From an uncultured Dermabacter sp. (GTDB taxonomy: Bacteria > Actinomycetota > Actinomycetes > Actinomycetales > Dermabacteraceae): DNA of 64,000 nucleotides. The notes below the pieces were generated by a model. That model saw only the letters and a list, made by a program, of their open reading frames with translations. It did no database searches and was not told the origin of the DNA. The translations under genes and the position numbers were made by a program. This document shows positions 25,175-33,150 of the stretch, piece after piece (the stretch's first letter is position 1; each line of letters opens with the position of its first letter). Location of the stretch: positions 62,001-126,000 of the forward strand of contig CAMXWV010000002.1 of assembly GCA_947252755.1 (NCBI GenBank), read 5' to 3'.

Positions 25175-25924
25175 TCAACGGTCAAAGGCGCCCGCGTTCG
25201 GATCTTCGCGCAGACCGCTCACGTCAACGTCATCGTCGATGACGTTGCCCTGGCCGTCCTCAAGGACAACTTTTTCACGCTGCACAGGGCGCTCCACGAT
25301 CTCGGTCTCCTCCACCACAACGCGTCGCAGGCGCGGCTGGGCTGCGGCGTTGGCGGCGGCATCGCCCGCGCCAGCAGCAGCACCGCTGCGGTCCGCGTGG
25401 CGACCACGGTCAGCATCCGCATACGGGTCCGCCTGAACCTCGCGGCGCGAGTCCGTGTCGCGGTGTGCGGCATTGCCCGCGCCAGCAGCTGCTGCCCCGC
25501 CCGCACCGGCTGCGGCGTCGCTGCGGTCCGCGTGGCGACCACGGTCAGCATCCGCATACGGGTCCTCCTGAACCTCACGGTGGGCGTCCGCGTCGCCGGT
25601 TGAGGTGTGGGGATCCTCCACGTTGTAGTAGCGGTACAGTTCCTCTTCGTCCTCGCGGGAGATGTTGCCGTCATCGGGAACGTGCGGGGCGCCCTTGATC
25701 GTGGCCTTGTCGTAGGGAACCTGCAGTGTGTCCCCGTCCAAGCGTGCCTCGGCCAGCGGAATGAAGCTTTCCTTGGTGCCGAAAAAGCCGGTGTTGACGG
25801 TGACCCATGACGGCTCACGCGAGTCATCGGTGAGGTACAGCTGGCTCACCTTGCCCACCTTGTCGCCGTCGCGGTCCACAATGTGCGCGTTCTGCAGGTT
25901 TCGGATTTCGCTCTGGGAGTTCAT
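25175..25924 (-). CDS. PRC-barrel domain protein with internal repeats
   Basis: A 249-residue soluble, very acidic protein. The N-terminal 80 residues form a PRC barrel (NAHIVDRDGDKVGKVSQLYL, then SWVTVNTGFFGTKESFIPL), a fold used in RNA processing and photosynthetic proteins and common in actinobacterial stress proteins. Two copies of a roughly 45-residue unit follow (REVQxDPYADADRGRHADRS, then Ala/Gly). The end, RVVVEETEIVERPVQREKVV, resembles the start of DUF2382, which often accompanies PRC barrels. The function is unknown; general stress is a guess. The ATG has aaagga 9 bp upstream. Confidence 0.8.
   Translation of the reverse strand: MNSQSEIRNLQNAHIVDRDGDKVGKVSQLYLTDDSREPSWVTVNTGFFGTKESFIPLAEARLDGDTLQVPYDKATIKGAPHVPDDGNISREDEEELYRYYNVEDPHTSTGDADAHREVQEDPYADADRGRHADRSDAAAGAGGAAAAGAGNAAHRDTDSRREVQADPYADADRGRHADRSGAAAGAGDAAANAAAQPRLRRVVVEETEIVERPVQREKVVLEDGQGNVIDDDVDVSGLREDPNAGAFDR
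25385..25565. repeat. Direct 46-bp repeat inside the PRC-barrel gene
   Basis: An identical 46-bp block occurs at 25385-25430 and 25520-25565, a 135-bp (45-codon) period. It encodes the repeated acidic unit. The exact identity at DNA level suggests recent duplication or ongoing gene conversion. Confidence 0.85.
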
Positions 25925-26082
25925 CTCATGGTCCTTTCACGAGCCTCAACAGCATGCCGGCTAGGACAGCACAGCCGCCGTTGAGCACCTCTGTTGGGGG
26001 TACACGAGAACCGTATCCGTGCTCTATGACAGCGCAATGGGCGCCGCCTGAACTGCGCCTGGCAGCAGCCTTTACACAGCCT

Positions 26083-26101
26083 GAACCGTCTGCTCCGGTT
26101 C
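26083..26101 (-). terminator. Weak hairpin downstream of the HerA-like gene
   Basis: gaaccg (26083-26088) pairs with cggttc (26096-26101) 62 bp past the stop. The stem is short and there is no T-run. Otherwise the 238-bp gap 25925-26162 holds only the PRC-barrel gene's upstream region; I see nothing else in it. Confidence 0.3.
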
Positions 26102-26162
26102 TCGGAGCACTCTGTCACAGCTCCTCAGGGCACTCCGGCTCAGCGTCTCGGAGCCCTCCGAA

Positions 26163-27881
26163 TCAGCGCCGACGCGTTCCAAAGAGTGATCGCGTGATCT
26201 CCCGGCCGAGCACTGTTCCGGCCGACCGCAGGAAGCTTTTGACCGCGGGCTTCTCAAAGAAGCCGGTCTCCTTCGCAGAGGAGCGCGTCGACCGCTTCTT
26301 TCCACCGGCGCTGGACGTGCCCCGGGTGCTGCCTGCGCTCTCCCCGCCGGCCGCTGCCGCCTCCGCATTCTCCTGTGCCCGCCGAGTGAGGATCTCGTAG
26401 GCCGACTCACGATCCACCACCTGCGCGTAGCGGTCCTTGATCGAGGAGGAGGCCACGATCCGTTCCACATCCGCTGGCGGCGCCGGGTCCATAGAGGATT
26501 CGGGGGCGCGGATTGCGGTGCGCGCCACCGGTGTGGGGGCACCGGACTCGTTCATCACGGTCACGATCGCCTCGCCGGTGGGCAGGGCTGTCATCACCGC
26601 GGCAAGGTCATAGTCCGTGGTGGGAAAGGTGGCCACGGTCTGCTTGATGGCCTTCGCATCCTCCGGGGTGAAGGCGCGCAGCGCATGCTGCACGCGGTTG
26701 CCCAACTGCGCCAGAACATCAGCCGGAACGTCCTTCGGGGTCTGGGTGATGAAGAAGACGCCCACTCCCTTGGAGCGGATCAGCCGGACGGTTTGGATCA
26801 CCTGCTCGGTGAACGCCTTCGACGCACCCTTGAACAGCAGATGTGCCTCATCAAGGAAGAACACGAGCTTCGGCTGCGGCAGGTCTCCCACTTCCGGCAG
26901 GTCCTGATAGAGGTCTGCCAGCAGCCACATCATGAAGGTGGAGAACAGGGCTGGCCGCTGCGCAACTCCGGGCAGGTCCAGGCAGGAGATGATGCCGGTG
27001 CCGTCCGGTGCCTGGCGCAGCAGCTCGGACGTGTCGAACGCGGGTTCGCCGAAGAACACGTCCGCGCCGGAGTTCTCAAACTGGGTGAGCGAACGGAGGA
27101 TCACACCAGCGGTGGCAGAGGAGATTCCGCCGATACCTTTCAGCTCGCTCTTTCCTTCATCCGAGGTGAGGAACTGGATGAGCGCGCGCAGGTCCTTCAG
27201 GTCCAGCAGCGCCAGGCCGTGCGTATCCGCGTAGTGGAAGATCAGGCCAAGGGAGGATTCCTGCGTTTCGTTCAGCTCAAGCACTTTGGACAGGAGCACC
27301 GGGCCAAAGTCCGTGACCGTGGTGCGGATCGGGGTGCCGTTGCCCTGCCCGCCGAGCGAGAGAAACTCGGTGGTGCCGGCGCGGGCCTCGAACTGCTGGC
27401 CGCGGGCGGCCGCGCGCGCCACCAGCTTCTCCGACGCATCCCCCGGCACCGCAATGCCGGAGAGGTCACCTTTCATATCCGCCACGAACACGGGAGTGCC
27501 CGCACGCGCCACCTGCTCGGCGATGACCTGGAGAGTTTTGGTTTTGCCGGTGCCGGTGGCGCCAGCGATCAGGCCGTGGCGGTTCAGCATGGCGAGCGAC
27601 AGGTTCACCGGCGCGCCCGGGATCGGCTCATCACCCTCCACCACGGCGCCCAAGTGGATCGGGATGCCCTCCACGGCATAGGCGGCACTGATCTCAGCGG
27701 CGGCGGCAGGAACTTCCGGGGCCGGGGCTTCGGCAGCGGCGTCGGAAGCCGGGGCCTCGGCAGCAGCGTCGGAAGCGGGGGCTTCAGCAGCGGCGTCGGT
27801 TTCCTCGGGGGCGGGGACTTCAGCAGCAGCGCCCGCGGTTTCCTCGGGGGCGGGAGCGTCAGGGGCGGACTGATCGGTCAT
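26163..27881 (-). CDS. HerA-like ATPase (DUF853)
   Basis: A 572-residue P-loop ATPase of the YjgR/DUF853 group, related to HerA/FtsK. Residues 1-65 are a low-complexity Ala/Pro/Glu tail with repeated SDAAAEAPA. The Walker A is GATGTGKTKTL, followed by FVADMKGDLSGIAVPG. The Walker B is KLVFFLDEAHLLFKGASKAF, followed by RSKGVGVFFITQTPKDVP. The C-terminus is Ser/Lys/Arg-rich and ends FGTRRR. It is presumed to act on DNA or a protein substrate as a ring ATPase; its role in bacteria is unknown. The start has aaggag at good spacing. No NurA-like nuclease partner is nearby. Confidence 0.88.
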   Translation of the reverse strand: MTDQSAPDAPAPEETAGAAAEVPAPEETDAAAEAPASDAAAEAPASDAAAEAPAPEVPAAAAEISAAYAVEGIPIHLGAVVEGDEPIPGAPVNLSLAMLNRHGLIAGATGTGKTKTLQVIAEQVARAGTPVFVADMKGDLSGIAVPGDASEKLVARAAARGQQFEARAGTTEFLSLGGQGNGTPIRTTVTDFGPVLLSKVLELNETQESSLGLIFHYADTHGLALLDLKDLRALIQFLTSDEGKSELKGIGGISSATAGVILRSLTQFENSGADVFFGEPAFDTSELLRQAPDGTGIISCLDLPGVAQRPALFSTFMMWLLADLYQDLPEVGDLPQPKLVFFLDEAHLLFKGASKAFTEQVIQTVRLIRSKGVGVFFITQTPKDVPADVLAQLGNRVQHALRAFTPEDAKAIKQTVATFPTTDYDLAAVMTALPTGEAIVTVMNESGAPTPVARTAIRAPESSMDPAPPADVERIVASSSIKDRYAQVVDRESAYEILTRRAQENAEAAAAGGESAGSTRGTSSAGGKKRSTRSSAKETGFFEKPAVKSFLRSAGTVLGREITRSLFGTRRR

Positions 27882-27951
27882 GTCTCTCCTTGTGGTCAGT
27901 GTCTGCCCTCAGGATACGGCCCGCGCGCGGCCCAACCGACCCTCCCCCGCG

Positions 27952-28314
27952 TCACCACGCCTGCCAGCCGCGGCTGGCACGGGCTGCACGCTGCAGATCG
28001 GCAATCCACTCTTCGCGACGGGGCACCACGAAACTCTGCTCTGAACCATCGGTAAACCGCACGGCCATCGAATTCGGCACCAGGGGAAGCACCCCGAACA
28101 CCCTCGTCCAGGCTTTGCGCACCTCGCTCACGGCTGTGAGCGGGAAATGCGCCACCTCGGTCTGCACATTCAGAGTGTGCGGCATGAACACAAGCGCATC
28201 AGCCGTGAGCGTGAGATGTCCGCCCACAGCCTCCAGCCCACGCTGATGGTTGGCACGGCTCTCACGGAGCACACGGCCATACCCCTCTGAGGATGCGTCG
28301 GGCTGCTGATTCAT
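27952..28314 (-). CDS. PH/GRAM-like small protein, unknown
   Basis: A 120-residue soluble protein. The pattern LTLTADALVFMPH...VAHFPLTAVSEVRKAWTRVF...NSMAVRFTDGSEQSFVV reads as a split beta-barrel of the PH/GRAM type, where VGGHLTLTADALVF is the usual first hairpin. The ligand and role are unknown. The start has aggaggatctg before the ATG. It lies between the HerA-like gene and nrdG, all on the minus strand, with 70-85 bp gaps. Confidence 0.65.
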   Translation of the reverse strand: MNQQPDASSEGYGRVLRESRANHQRGLEAVGGHLTLTADALVFMPHTLNVQTEVAHFPLTAVSEVRKAWTRVFGVLPLVPNSMAVRFTDGSEQSFVVPRREEWIADLQRAARASRGWQAW

Positions 28315-28399
28315 CAGATCCTCCTCCGCGAATAGAGCGTAGACGCCGATGTGCTGCGCGTCGCACCCAACCCTATCCGGGGCTCCGGTGCCGGGCTGG

Positions 28400-29209
28400 T
28401 CACCGCCTCACAGTGACGGTGACGCCCCGAGTATCGCCGTGCCGCTGCGCAGCCTCGGCAGTGCTGGTGAACATGCCCGGCCAGTCAGGCGCCGCAGAGA
28501 GGCCGGCTGCGAACTCGGCGGCGGCACCGTCAGGTCGGGCCTGCTGCAGAACAAGCCCTCTGGCCCCGGACTCTGCGAGCAGGTCGATCACCGCCGGCAC
28601 CTGGTCCACGAGCTGCGGGGTGAGAGTCATGCGCAGCTCATGGTCAACCCCGGAGGCGAGCAGCATGTCCAGCGACGCGCGCGTCCGCTCCCAGGCACCC
28701 CGTCGGCGGACCAGCGCCTCGTAGCCGCCCGGCGCGGCCTTGACGTCAAAGCCCACCCAATCAACCAGAGGCGCCTCCGTCTGCTCTCCCGCCGGTCCCA
28801 GGCCAAGCAGCGTGCGCAAACGCGTCGGGAAAGCACCGCCGGTGTGGAGGCCCACGGCAAACCCCATGTCCCGAACTCGTCGCACCGCGGGCACCAGGGC
28901 GTGCTGAGCGGTGGCCTCTCCCCCGCTGAAGACGATCCCGTCCAGCAGTCCGCGTCGACGCTCCAGCAACGCCTCCACCTGCGCAAACGGAACAGCGCCC
29001 GGCACTCGAGGATCCAGGATCGCTGGATTATGGCAGTAAGTACAGCGCCACGGGCAGCCCTGGCAGAAGGCCACCGCGGCCAGTCGACCCGGCCAATCCA
29101 CGCTGGAGAGCGGGACCAGGCCGGCGATCTGCAGATCCCGCTCCTCAGCCCTGGGATGCCCCGGCGGATCCTGCCTCGCGGCTCCCCAACCGGTGGTGAC
29201 TGCGCTCAT
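28400..29209 (-). CDS. nrdG: Anaerobic ribonucleotide reductase activating protein
   Basis: A 269-residue radical SAM enzyme that uses S-adenosylmethionine and a [4Fe-4S] cluster to make the glycyl radical on NrdD. The cluster motif CX3CX2C is in CPWRCTYCHN (about residues 55-65), preceded by VDWPGRLAAVAFCQG. FSGGEATAQHAL is the glycine-rich SAM-binding strand. It is longer than the E. coli protein (154 residues) and resembles the longer activases found with class III enzymes outside the enterics. It overlaps the nrdD stop by 4 bp (ATGA). Confidence 0.93.
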   Translation of the reverse strand: MSAVTTGWGAARQDPPGHPRAEERDLQIAGLVPLSSVDWPGRLAAVAFCQGCPWRCTYCHNPAILDPRVPGAVPFAQVEALLERRRGLLDGIVFSGGEATAQHALVPAVRRVRDMGFAVGLHTGGAFPTRLRTLLGLGPAGEQTEAPLVDWVGFDVKAAPGGYEALVRRRGAWERTRASLDMLLASGVDHELRMTLTPQLVDQVPAVIDLLAESGARGLVLQQARPDGAAAEFAAGLSAAPDWPGMFTSTAEAAQRHGDTRGVTVTVRR

Positions 29210-31113
29210 GGGGTCAGCTGCAGCTGCGACGCACCCTTGGACGACACGCCCTTGGACGACGCGTCCTCAGACCCGGCGATCAGCTGCCCAGCAGCGGTCA
29301 GATCCGCCGCAGCCTCGGTGAAGAACTGACGCTCCGCATACTCGCCCTTCTTGCCGATGTTGAAGCTTGAGACCGGACGGTGATAGCCCATGACGCGGGT
29401 CCACACCTCGCAGGCTTCACCGCACGCGTCGCACACCAGGTGCTCACCCTTCAGATAGCCGTGATTCGGGCAGATCGAGAATGTGGGCGTCACCGTCAGA
29501 TACGGCAGGTGGAACCGGCCCAGCGATCGTTTGACCAGCTGCTTCGTGGCCTCCGGCGAGCTCATCTGCTCACTCATGTACAGGTGCAGCACAGTGCCGC
29601 CGGTGTACTTGGTCTGCAGCTCATCCTGCAGCTCCAGCGCCTCGAACGGGTCATCCGTAGCGCCCACCGGCAGCTGCGACGAATTCGTGTAGAACGGGTT
29701 CGCGTCCGTGCCAGCCTGCAGAATCCCCGGGAAGCGCTTCCGGTCAGCCATCGCCAACCGGTACGTGGCGCCCTCCGCCGGAGTGGCCTCCAGGTTGAAC
29801 ATGTGCCCGGTTTCCTCCTGGAACTCCACCATCCGCTCCCGCAGATGGTCCAGCAGATCCAGGGCCAGACGCTGCCCGGTCTCATCCATCAGGCTGTGCT
29901 GGTCGCCGGTGAAGTTCCGGACCATTTCGTTCATCCCGTTCACGCCGATCGTGGAGAAATGATTGTCCAGCGTACCCAAGTAGCGCTTCGTGTACGGGTA
30001 AAGGCCGCCGTCGATCATGCGCTGCACGAATGCGCGGCGACGCTCCAGCGTGTCCTTCGCCACCTCGAGCAGCTCATCCATCCGGGCGGTGAGCGCGTCG
30101 ACATCCCCCGCGTGCACGTACCCGAGCCGCGCCATATTGAGGGTGACCACGCCGATCGACCCGGTGAGCTCAGCTGAGCCGAACAGGCCGTTGCCGCGTT
30201 TGAGCAGTTCACGCAGGTCCAGCTGCAGACGGCAGCACATGGAGCGGATCATGCCCGGGTCCAGCTCGGAGTTGATGAAGTTCTGGAAATACGGCAGCCC
30301 GTACTTTGCGGTCATGGCGAACAGCGCCTCAGCGTTCGGGCTGTCCCAATCGAAGTCCTTCGTGATGTTGTACGTGGGGATCGGGAACGTGAACACGCGA
30401 CCGTTCGCATCCCCCTCGGTCATGACGTCGATGTACGCGCGGTTGATCATGTTCATCTCCGCCTGCAGATCACCGTAGGTGAAGCTGCACAGCTCCTCGC
30501 CGATCAGCGGCTGCTGGTCCCGCAGATCCTCCGGGCACACCCAGTCGAAGGTGAGGTTCGTGAACGGGCACTGCGTTCCCCAGCGGCTCGGCACGTTCAG
30601 GTTGTAGATCAGCTCCTGCATATGCTGCTTGACCTGGGGGTAGGTGAGCGCGTCAAGCCTGACGAACGGCGCCATATACGTGTCGAAGGAGCTGAACGCC
30701 TGCGCCCCCGCCCACTCATTCTGAAGGGTGCCCAGGAAGTTCACGATCTGACCGCAGGCGCTGCTGAAATGCTTCGCTGGGGCCGACGCGATCGCTCCCG
30801 GCACACCGCCGAACCCCTCTTCGAGAAGCCTGCGCAGCGACCAGCCAGCGCAGTACCCGGTGAGCATGTCCAGGTCATGGATATAAAGGTCACCGTCCCG
30901 GTGGAAATGGGACGCCTGCTCGCTGAACACCTCCTCCAACCAGTAGTTCGCCACCATCTTCCCGGCGGAGTTGAGGATCAGACCGCCCACGCTGAAGCCC
31001 TGGTTCGCGTTGGCGTTCACGCGCCAATCCGCGAGGGAGAGGTAGTCGTTGATCGTGCTGATCGGGTCCACAGTGGCGGCGGTGAAGGCGTCGGCATGGG
31101 TGATGGTGGACAT
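29206..31113 (-). CDS. nrdD: Anaerobic ribonucleoside-triphosphate reductase
   Basis: A 635-residue class III reductase that reduces ribonucleoside triphosphates to deoxynucleotides without oxygen. The C-terminal glycyl radical site is RVMGYHRP (Gly near residue 580). It is preceded by a zinc-type cluster of four cysteines (SICPNHGY, LVCDACGEAC). YIHDLDMLTGYCAGW near residue 85 is the conserved substrate and active-site region. The N-terminal ATP-cone of E. coli NrdD is absent: the protein begins just before the core domain, so classical dATP activity control is not expected. The start has aaagga upstream. Paired NrdR boxes lie about 310 bp upstream. Confidence 0.94.
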   Translation of the reverse strand: MSTITHADAFTAATVDPISTINDYLSLADWRVNANANQGFSVGGLILNSAGKMVANYWLEEVFSEQASHFHRDGDLYIHDLDMLTGYCAGWSLRRLLEEGFGGVPGAIASAPAKHFSSACGQIVNFLGTLQNEWAGAQAFSSFDTYMAPFVRLDALTYPQVKQHMQELIYNLNVPSRWGTQCPFTNLTFDWVCPEDLRDQQPLIGEELCSFTYGDLQAEMNMINRAYIDVMTEGDANGRVFTFPIPTYNITKDFDWDSPNAEALFAMTAKYGLPYFQNFINSELDPGMIRSMCCRLQLDLRELLKRGNGLFGSAELTGSIGVVTLNMARLGYVHAGDVDALTARMDELLEVAKDTLERRRAFVQRMIDGGLYPYTKRYLGTLDNHFSTIGVNGMNEMVRNFTGDQHSLMDETGQRLALDLLDHLRERMVEFQEETGHMFNLEATPAEGATYRLAMADRKRFPGILQAGTDANPFYTNSSQLPVGATDDPFEALELQDELQTKYTGGTVLHLYMSEQMSSPEATKQLVKRSLGRFHLPYLTVTPTFSICPNHGYLKGEHLVCDACGEACEVWTRVMGYHRPVSSFNIGKKGEYAERQFFTEAAADLTAAGQLIAGSEDASSKGVSSKGASQLQLTP

Positions 31114-31231
31114 GGGGTGATTGGTCCTTTCACAGAAGACGGTTGTGGGTTAGGACGGACGGTTCTTGATCGAACGCAGCGGCGGCGGCGCTTTGGCGCT
31201 GGGGGCCGGTTCGCCCCGCGGCTGCGGGGTT

Positions 31232-31323
31232 GCCGACGCTGCTGCTGCCGGATCGCCGACGCTGCTGTTTCCGGGTCGCCGACGCTGCTGCTGCCGGGTC
31301 GCCGATGCTGCAGTTGCCGGGTC
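31232..31323. repeat. 23-bp tandem repeat, four copies, in the nrdD leader
   Basis: Units start at 31232, 31255, 31278 and 31301. Each begins gccga(c/t)gctgc and ends ccgg(a/g)tc, with few changes; a degraded fifth copy may follow. It lies between the NrdR boxes and the nrdD start, so it is likely transcribed as part of the leader. Confidence 0.85.
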
Positions 31324-31420
31324 GCCGGGTTCGCGGCTATCGAGTAGCGCAGCGCCTTCGAGGTTCCGGGTCCGCTACCGGGCTTTCGAGTTGCTGCGTG
31401 CTTCCACGCTACGAGGCGCT

Positions 31421-31436
31421 CCACTACATCTAGTGG
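31421..31436. promoter_or_regulatory. NrdR box 1
   Basis: ccactacatctagtgg, a near-palindromic 16-bp site of the form xxACTAxATxTAGTxx that fits the NrdR consensus. Its centre is 31 bp (three helical turns) from box 2. Confidence 0.85.
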
Positions 31437-31451
31437 CATGCCACGCCGGCG

Positions 31452-31467
31452 CCACTACATCTTGTGT
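31452..31467. promoter_or_regulatory. NrdR box 2
   Basis: ccactacatcttgtgt, a second 16-bp site separated from box 1 by 15 bp. Tandem boxes with 15-16 bp spacing are the usual NrdR arrangement at nrd promoters. nrdD is the only flanking gene in a suitable position. Confidence 0.85.
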
Positions 31468-31545
31468 TCGCGCAGGTTCCTTTTCGGGACGATAGGCCCA
31501 CGTTCTCGCGGCTGTGGCGGGGATGGGCGCGGCGCCGGGGTGGGA

Positions 31546-31599
31546 CCAAGGGGTATCCGCGGCCGGTGCGGGGCCAAGGGGCATCCGCGGCCGGTGCGG
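31546..31599. repeat. 28-bp direct repeat, two copies
   Basis: Two adjacent copies (31546-31573 and 31574-31599), each beginning ccaagggg(t/c)atccgcgg and differing by one base over the first 26 bases. Non-coding. Confidence 0.7.
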
Positions 31600-31681
31600 C
31601 CCGATCCGCTGCGGAGCTAGGCGGGGCCGGGCGGCCGGTGCGGGGCGGGGCGCAATGCACTTCGGCAGCCCCTGTCACGAA

Positions 31682-31742
31682 AACGAGGTTGCGAATATCC
31701 GCTCATTTCTCGGCTTGAGACCGGATATCTGCAACCTCGATG
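31682..31742. repeat. 61-bp repeat, copy A (imperfect palindrome)
   Basis: By my count 52 of 61 positions equal copy B at 32961-33021, in the same orientation. Its ends, gaggttgc and gcaacctc, are inverted repeats. It lies 67 bp after the stop of the DUF559-type gene. Confidence 0.8.
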
Positions 31743-31808
31743 TGGTTCGTGGGGCGCCGCGCCAGAGATTGGGCGCGTCGGCCACCCGGACCTGGATCGG
31801 GCCGCCTG

Positions 31809-32816
31809 CTACGCCGCGCGGAGCGATACGCTGGTCCGCCTCTGCAGCAGCCGCAGCCGTTTGGCAACGAGTTCAGCCGCGCGCGAGCAACCAAGGGCTC
31901 GTTCAACCTCTGCATCCGTCGCAGCCAATCGGGGCGGCGGAAGATGATCACGATAGAGGCTGATCACAGCAAAACCCATGTCCCGAAGCATGAGCGAGCG
32001 ATCCTGATCCCGCACGGCCCGATCGCCCTCAAAATGGGTGATGCCGTCATACTCCGCAATGAGCTTCTCACGCTCCCACATGAAGTCCGGCTGCATCCTC
32101 GGATAGCCGGAAGGATGAATGATCACCTGGTTGAGCGCCGGCTCCGGAACACCGGCGAACCCAAAAGCAAGCCGGGCCCTGGTCTCTTGCGGAGAGTCCG
32201 CCCCCACTCGCGCCAGATCAAGGGCCCGACGCGCAGCCCTCACCCCCGGCGATCCGGTTCTCCTGTCCACCAGTTGGCGGAGCGCGTCGATCGTGCTCCA
32301 CGCGTGGCTTCGCCCTTCGTAGCCGAAACGGGGAGTGCGAATCAGACTGTCCGCGATCGCCACGCGCGCGTCGAGCGGCAGCACGGAGCACAGCTGGAAC
32401 CAGACATCCTCCCGGGACGCGATCAGCACGCCTCGCCAACTGATCGCAGCGTCCCGATCGATGCTCTGGAAGCTCCAGGTCACCACTGCTGTTGACCGCC
32501 GACGCGTTCCACTGCCCGCTGTCAAAGTGACCGGCTGCCCAGGCTGCCATGTGCCCAGCTCAGGAGGCAGTGGCATCCCGTAGATCCGCGCCGCGGTGAG
32601 GCCGCTGATGATGGACCCGGGATAATGGGCTGCAACCCCCACCGCCATCGTCACCTCGGTGAGTTCGCTTTCGCGTGGCACATAGAACCCGCTGCCGAGC
32701 GGCCTCAGGTCCGAGCACTCCGCCCGGCTCGCGCCAAGGCCGAACGCGCGGATCTCACTGCGGTGAAACACGCGGTCGCGCAGTCCTTGAGGGAGGGGTG
32801 GAGGCGGCTTGGACAT
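31809..32816 (-). CDS. DUF559-type (PD-(D/E)XK nuclease-like) protein
   Basis: A 335-residue protein with two parts. The N-terminal 200 residues resemble the winged-helix/AbiEi-like part of actinobacterial 'type IV antitoxin-like' proteins (SGLTAARIYGMPLP and nearby). The C-terminal part looks like a very-short-patch/DUF559 nuclease fold: SPQETRARLAFGFAGVPEPA, then MQPDFMWEREKLIAEYDGI, with Glu, Asp and Glu-x-Asp spaced as in PD-(D/E)XK cores. RDQDRSLMLRDMGFAVISLY follows. The substrate is unknown. The ATG at 32816 is chosen; a second at 32852 is possible. Copies of a 61-bp repeat flank the gene, and no toxin-like partner is adjacent. Confidence 0.7.
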   Translation of the reverse strand: MSKPPPPLPQGLRDRVFHRSEIRAFGLGASRAECSDLRPLGSGFYVPRESELTEVTMAVGVAAHYPGSIISGLTAARIYGMPLPPELGTWQPGQPVTLTAGSGTRRRSTAVVTWSFQSIDRDAAISWRGVLIASREDVWFQLCSVLPLDARVAIADSLIRTPRFGYEGRSHAWSTIDALRQLVDRRTGSPGVRAARRALDLARVGADSPQETRARLAFGFAGVPEPALNQVIIHPSGYPRMQPDFMWEREKLIAEYDGITHFEGDRAVRDQDRSLMLRDMGFAVISLYRDHLPPPRLAATDAEVERALGCSRAAELVAKRLRLLQRRTSVSLRAA

Positions 32817-33150
32817 GCGTCCAGGGTGCGGAAACGCCCGGGCACACGCCACGGGCAGACGCGAACTGGGGACAGCTGCGTGTCCACAGTCGGCGAAGGC
32901 TCAGTGCGGCGGCAGCGGTGGCGCCTGAGCCCGGCACCGCAACAGGCGCCCCATCACACGAACGAGGTTGCAGATATCAGCTCTAATCCGGGTTTGAGAC
33001 CGGATATCTGCAACCTCGATGGTGGACATCCCCGGGCCGCCCCGCGGCAGGCCGGGGAATCGGGCAACCGCGGGCCGGGGAACCGGGCTGGCCGCCGCAC
33101 CGCGGCGGCTACCGCGCAGCACCCCAGCAGCCCCGGCGCCGCGGGGGCGC
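32817..33150. other. Gene-free region between guaA and the DUF559-type gene
   Basis: About 330 bp without a gene. It contains 61-bp repeat copy B and short GC-rich direct repeats (gccgggga, 33050-33090). Copy B may end guaA transcription. I see no clear promoter for the DUF559-type gene. Confidence 0.6.
32961..33021. repeat. 61-bp repeat, copy B (perfect 16-bp terminal inverted repeat)
   Basis: cgaggttgcagatatc (32963-32978) and its exact complement (33003-33018) enclose a 24-nt loop. It lies 130 bp after the guaA stop. Copies A and B are in direct orientation and bracket 1.2 kb containing the DUF559-type gene. Confidence 0.85.

Larger units (their letters stand above)
31114..31808. other. 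Gene-free repeat-rich region upstream of nrdD
   Basis: About 700 bp with no supported gene. In order it holds the nrdD leader, a 23-bp tandem array (31232-31323), two NrdR boxes (31421-31467), a 28-bp direct repeat (31546-31599) and one copy of a 61-bp repeat (31682-31742). Open frames here are short, repetitive and without ribosome sites. Confidence 0.7.

Noticed and set aside
25995..26003. SigB-like GGGTAC motif upstream of the PRC-barrel gene
   Set aside because: It is on the plus strand, pointing away from that gene, and no plus-strand gene follows.
31166..31495. 109-codon plus-strand frame and a 140-codon minus-strand frame (31017-31439) in the nrdD upstream region
   Set aside because: They consist of the tandem repeats, cover the NrdR boxes and lack ribosome sites.
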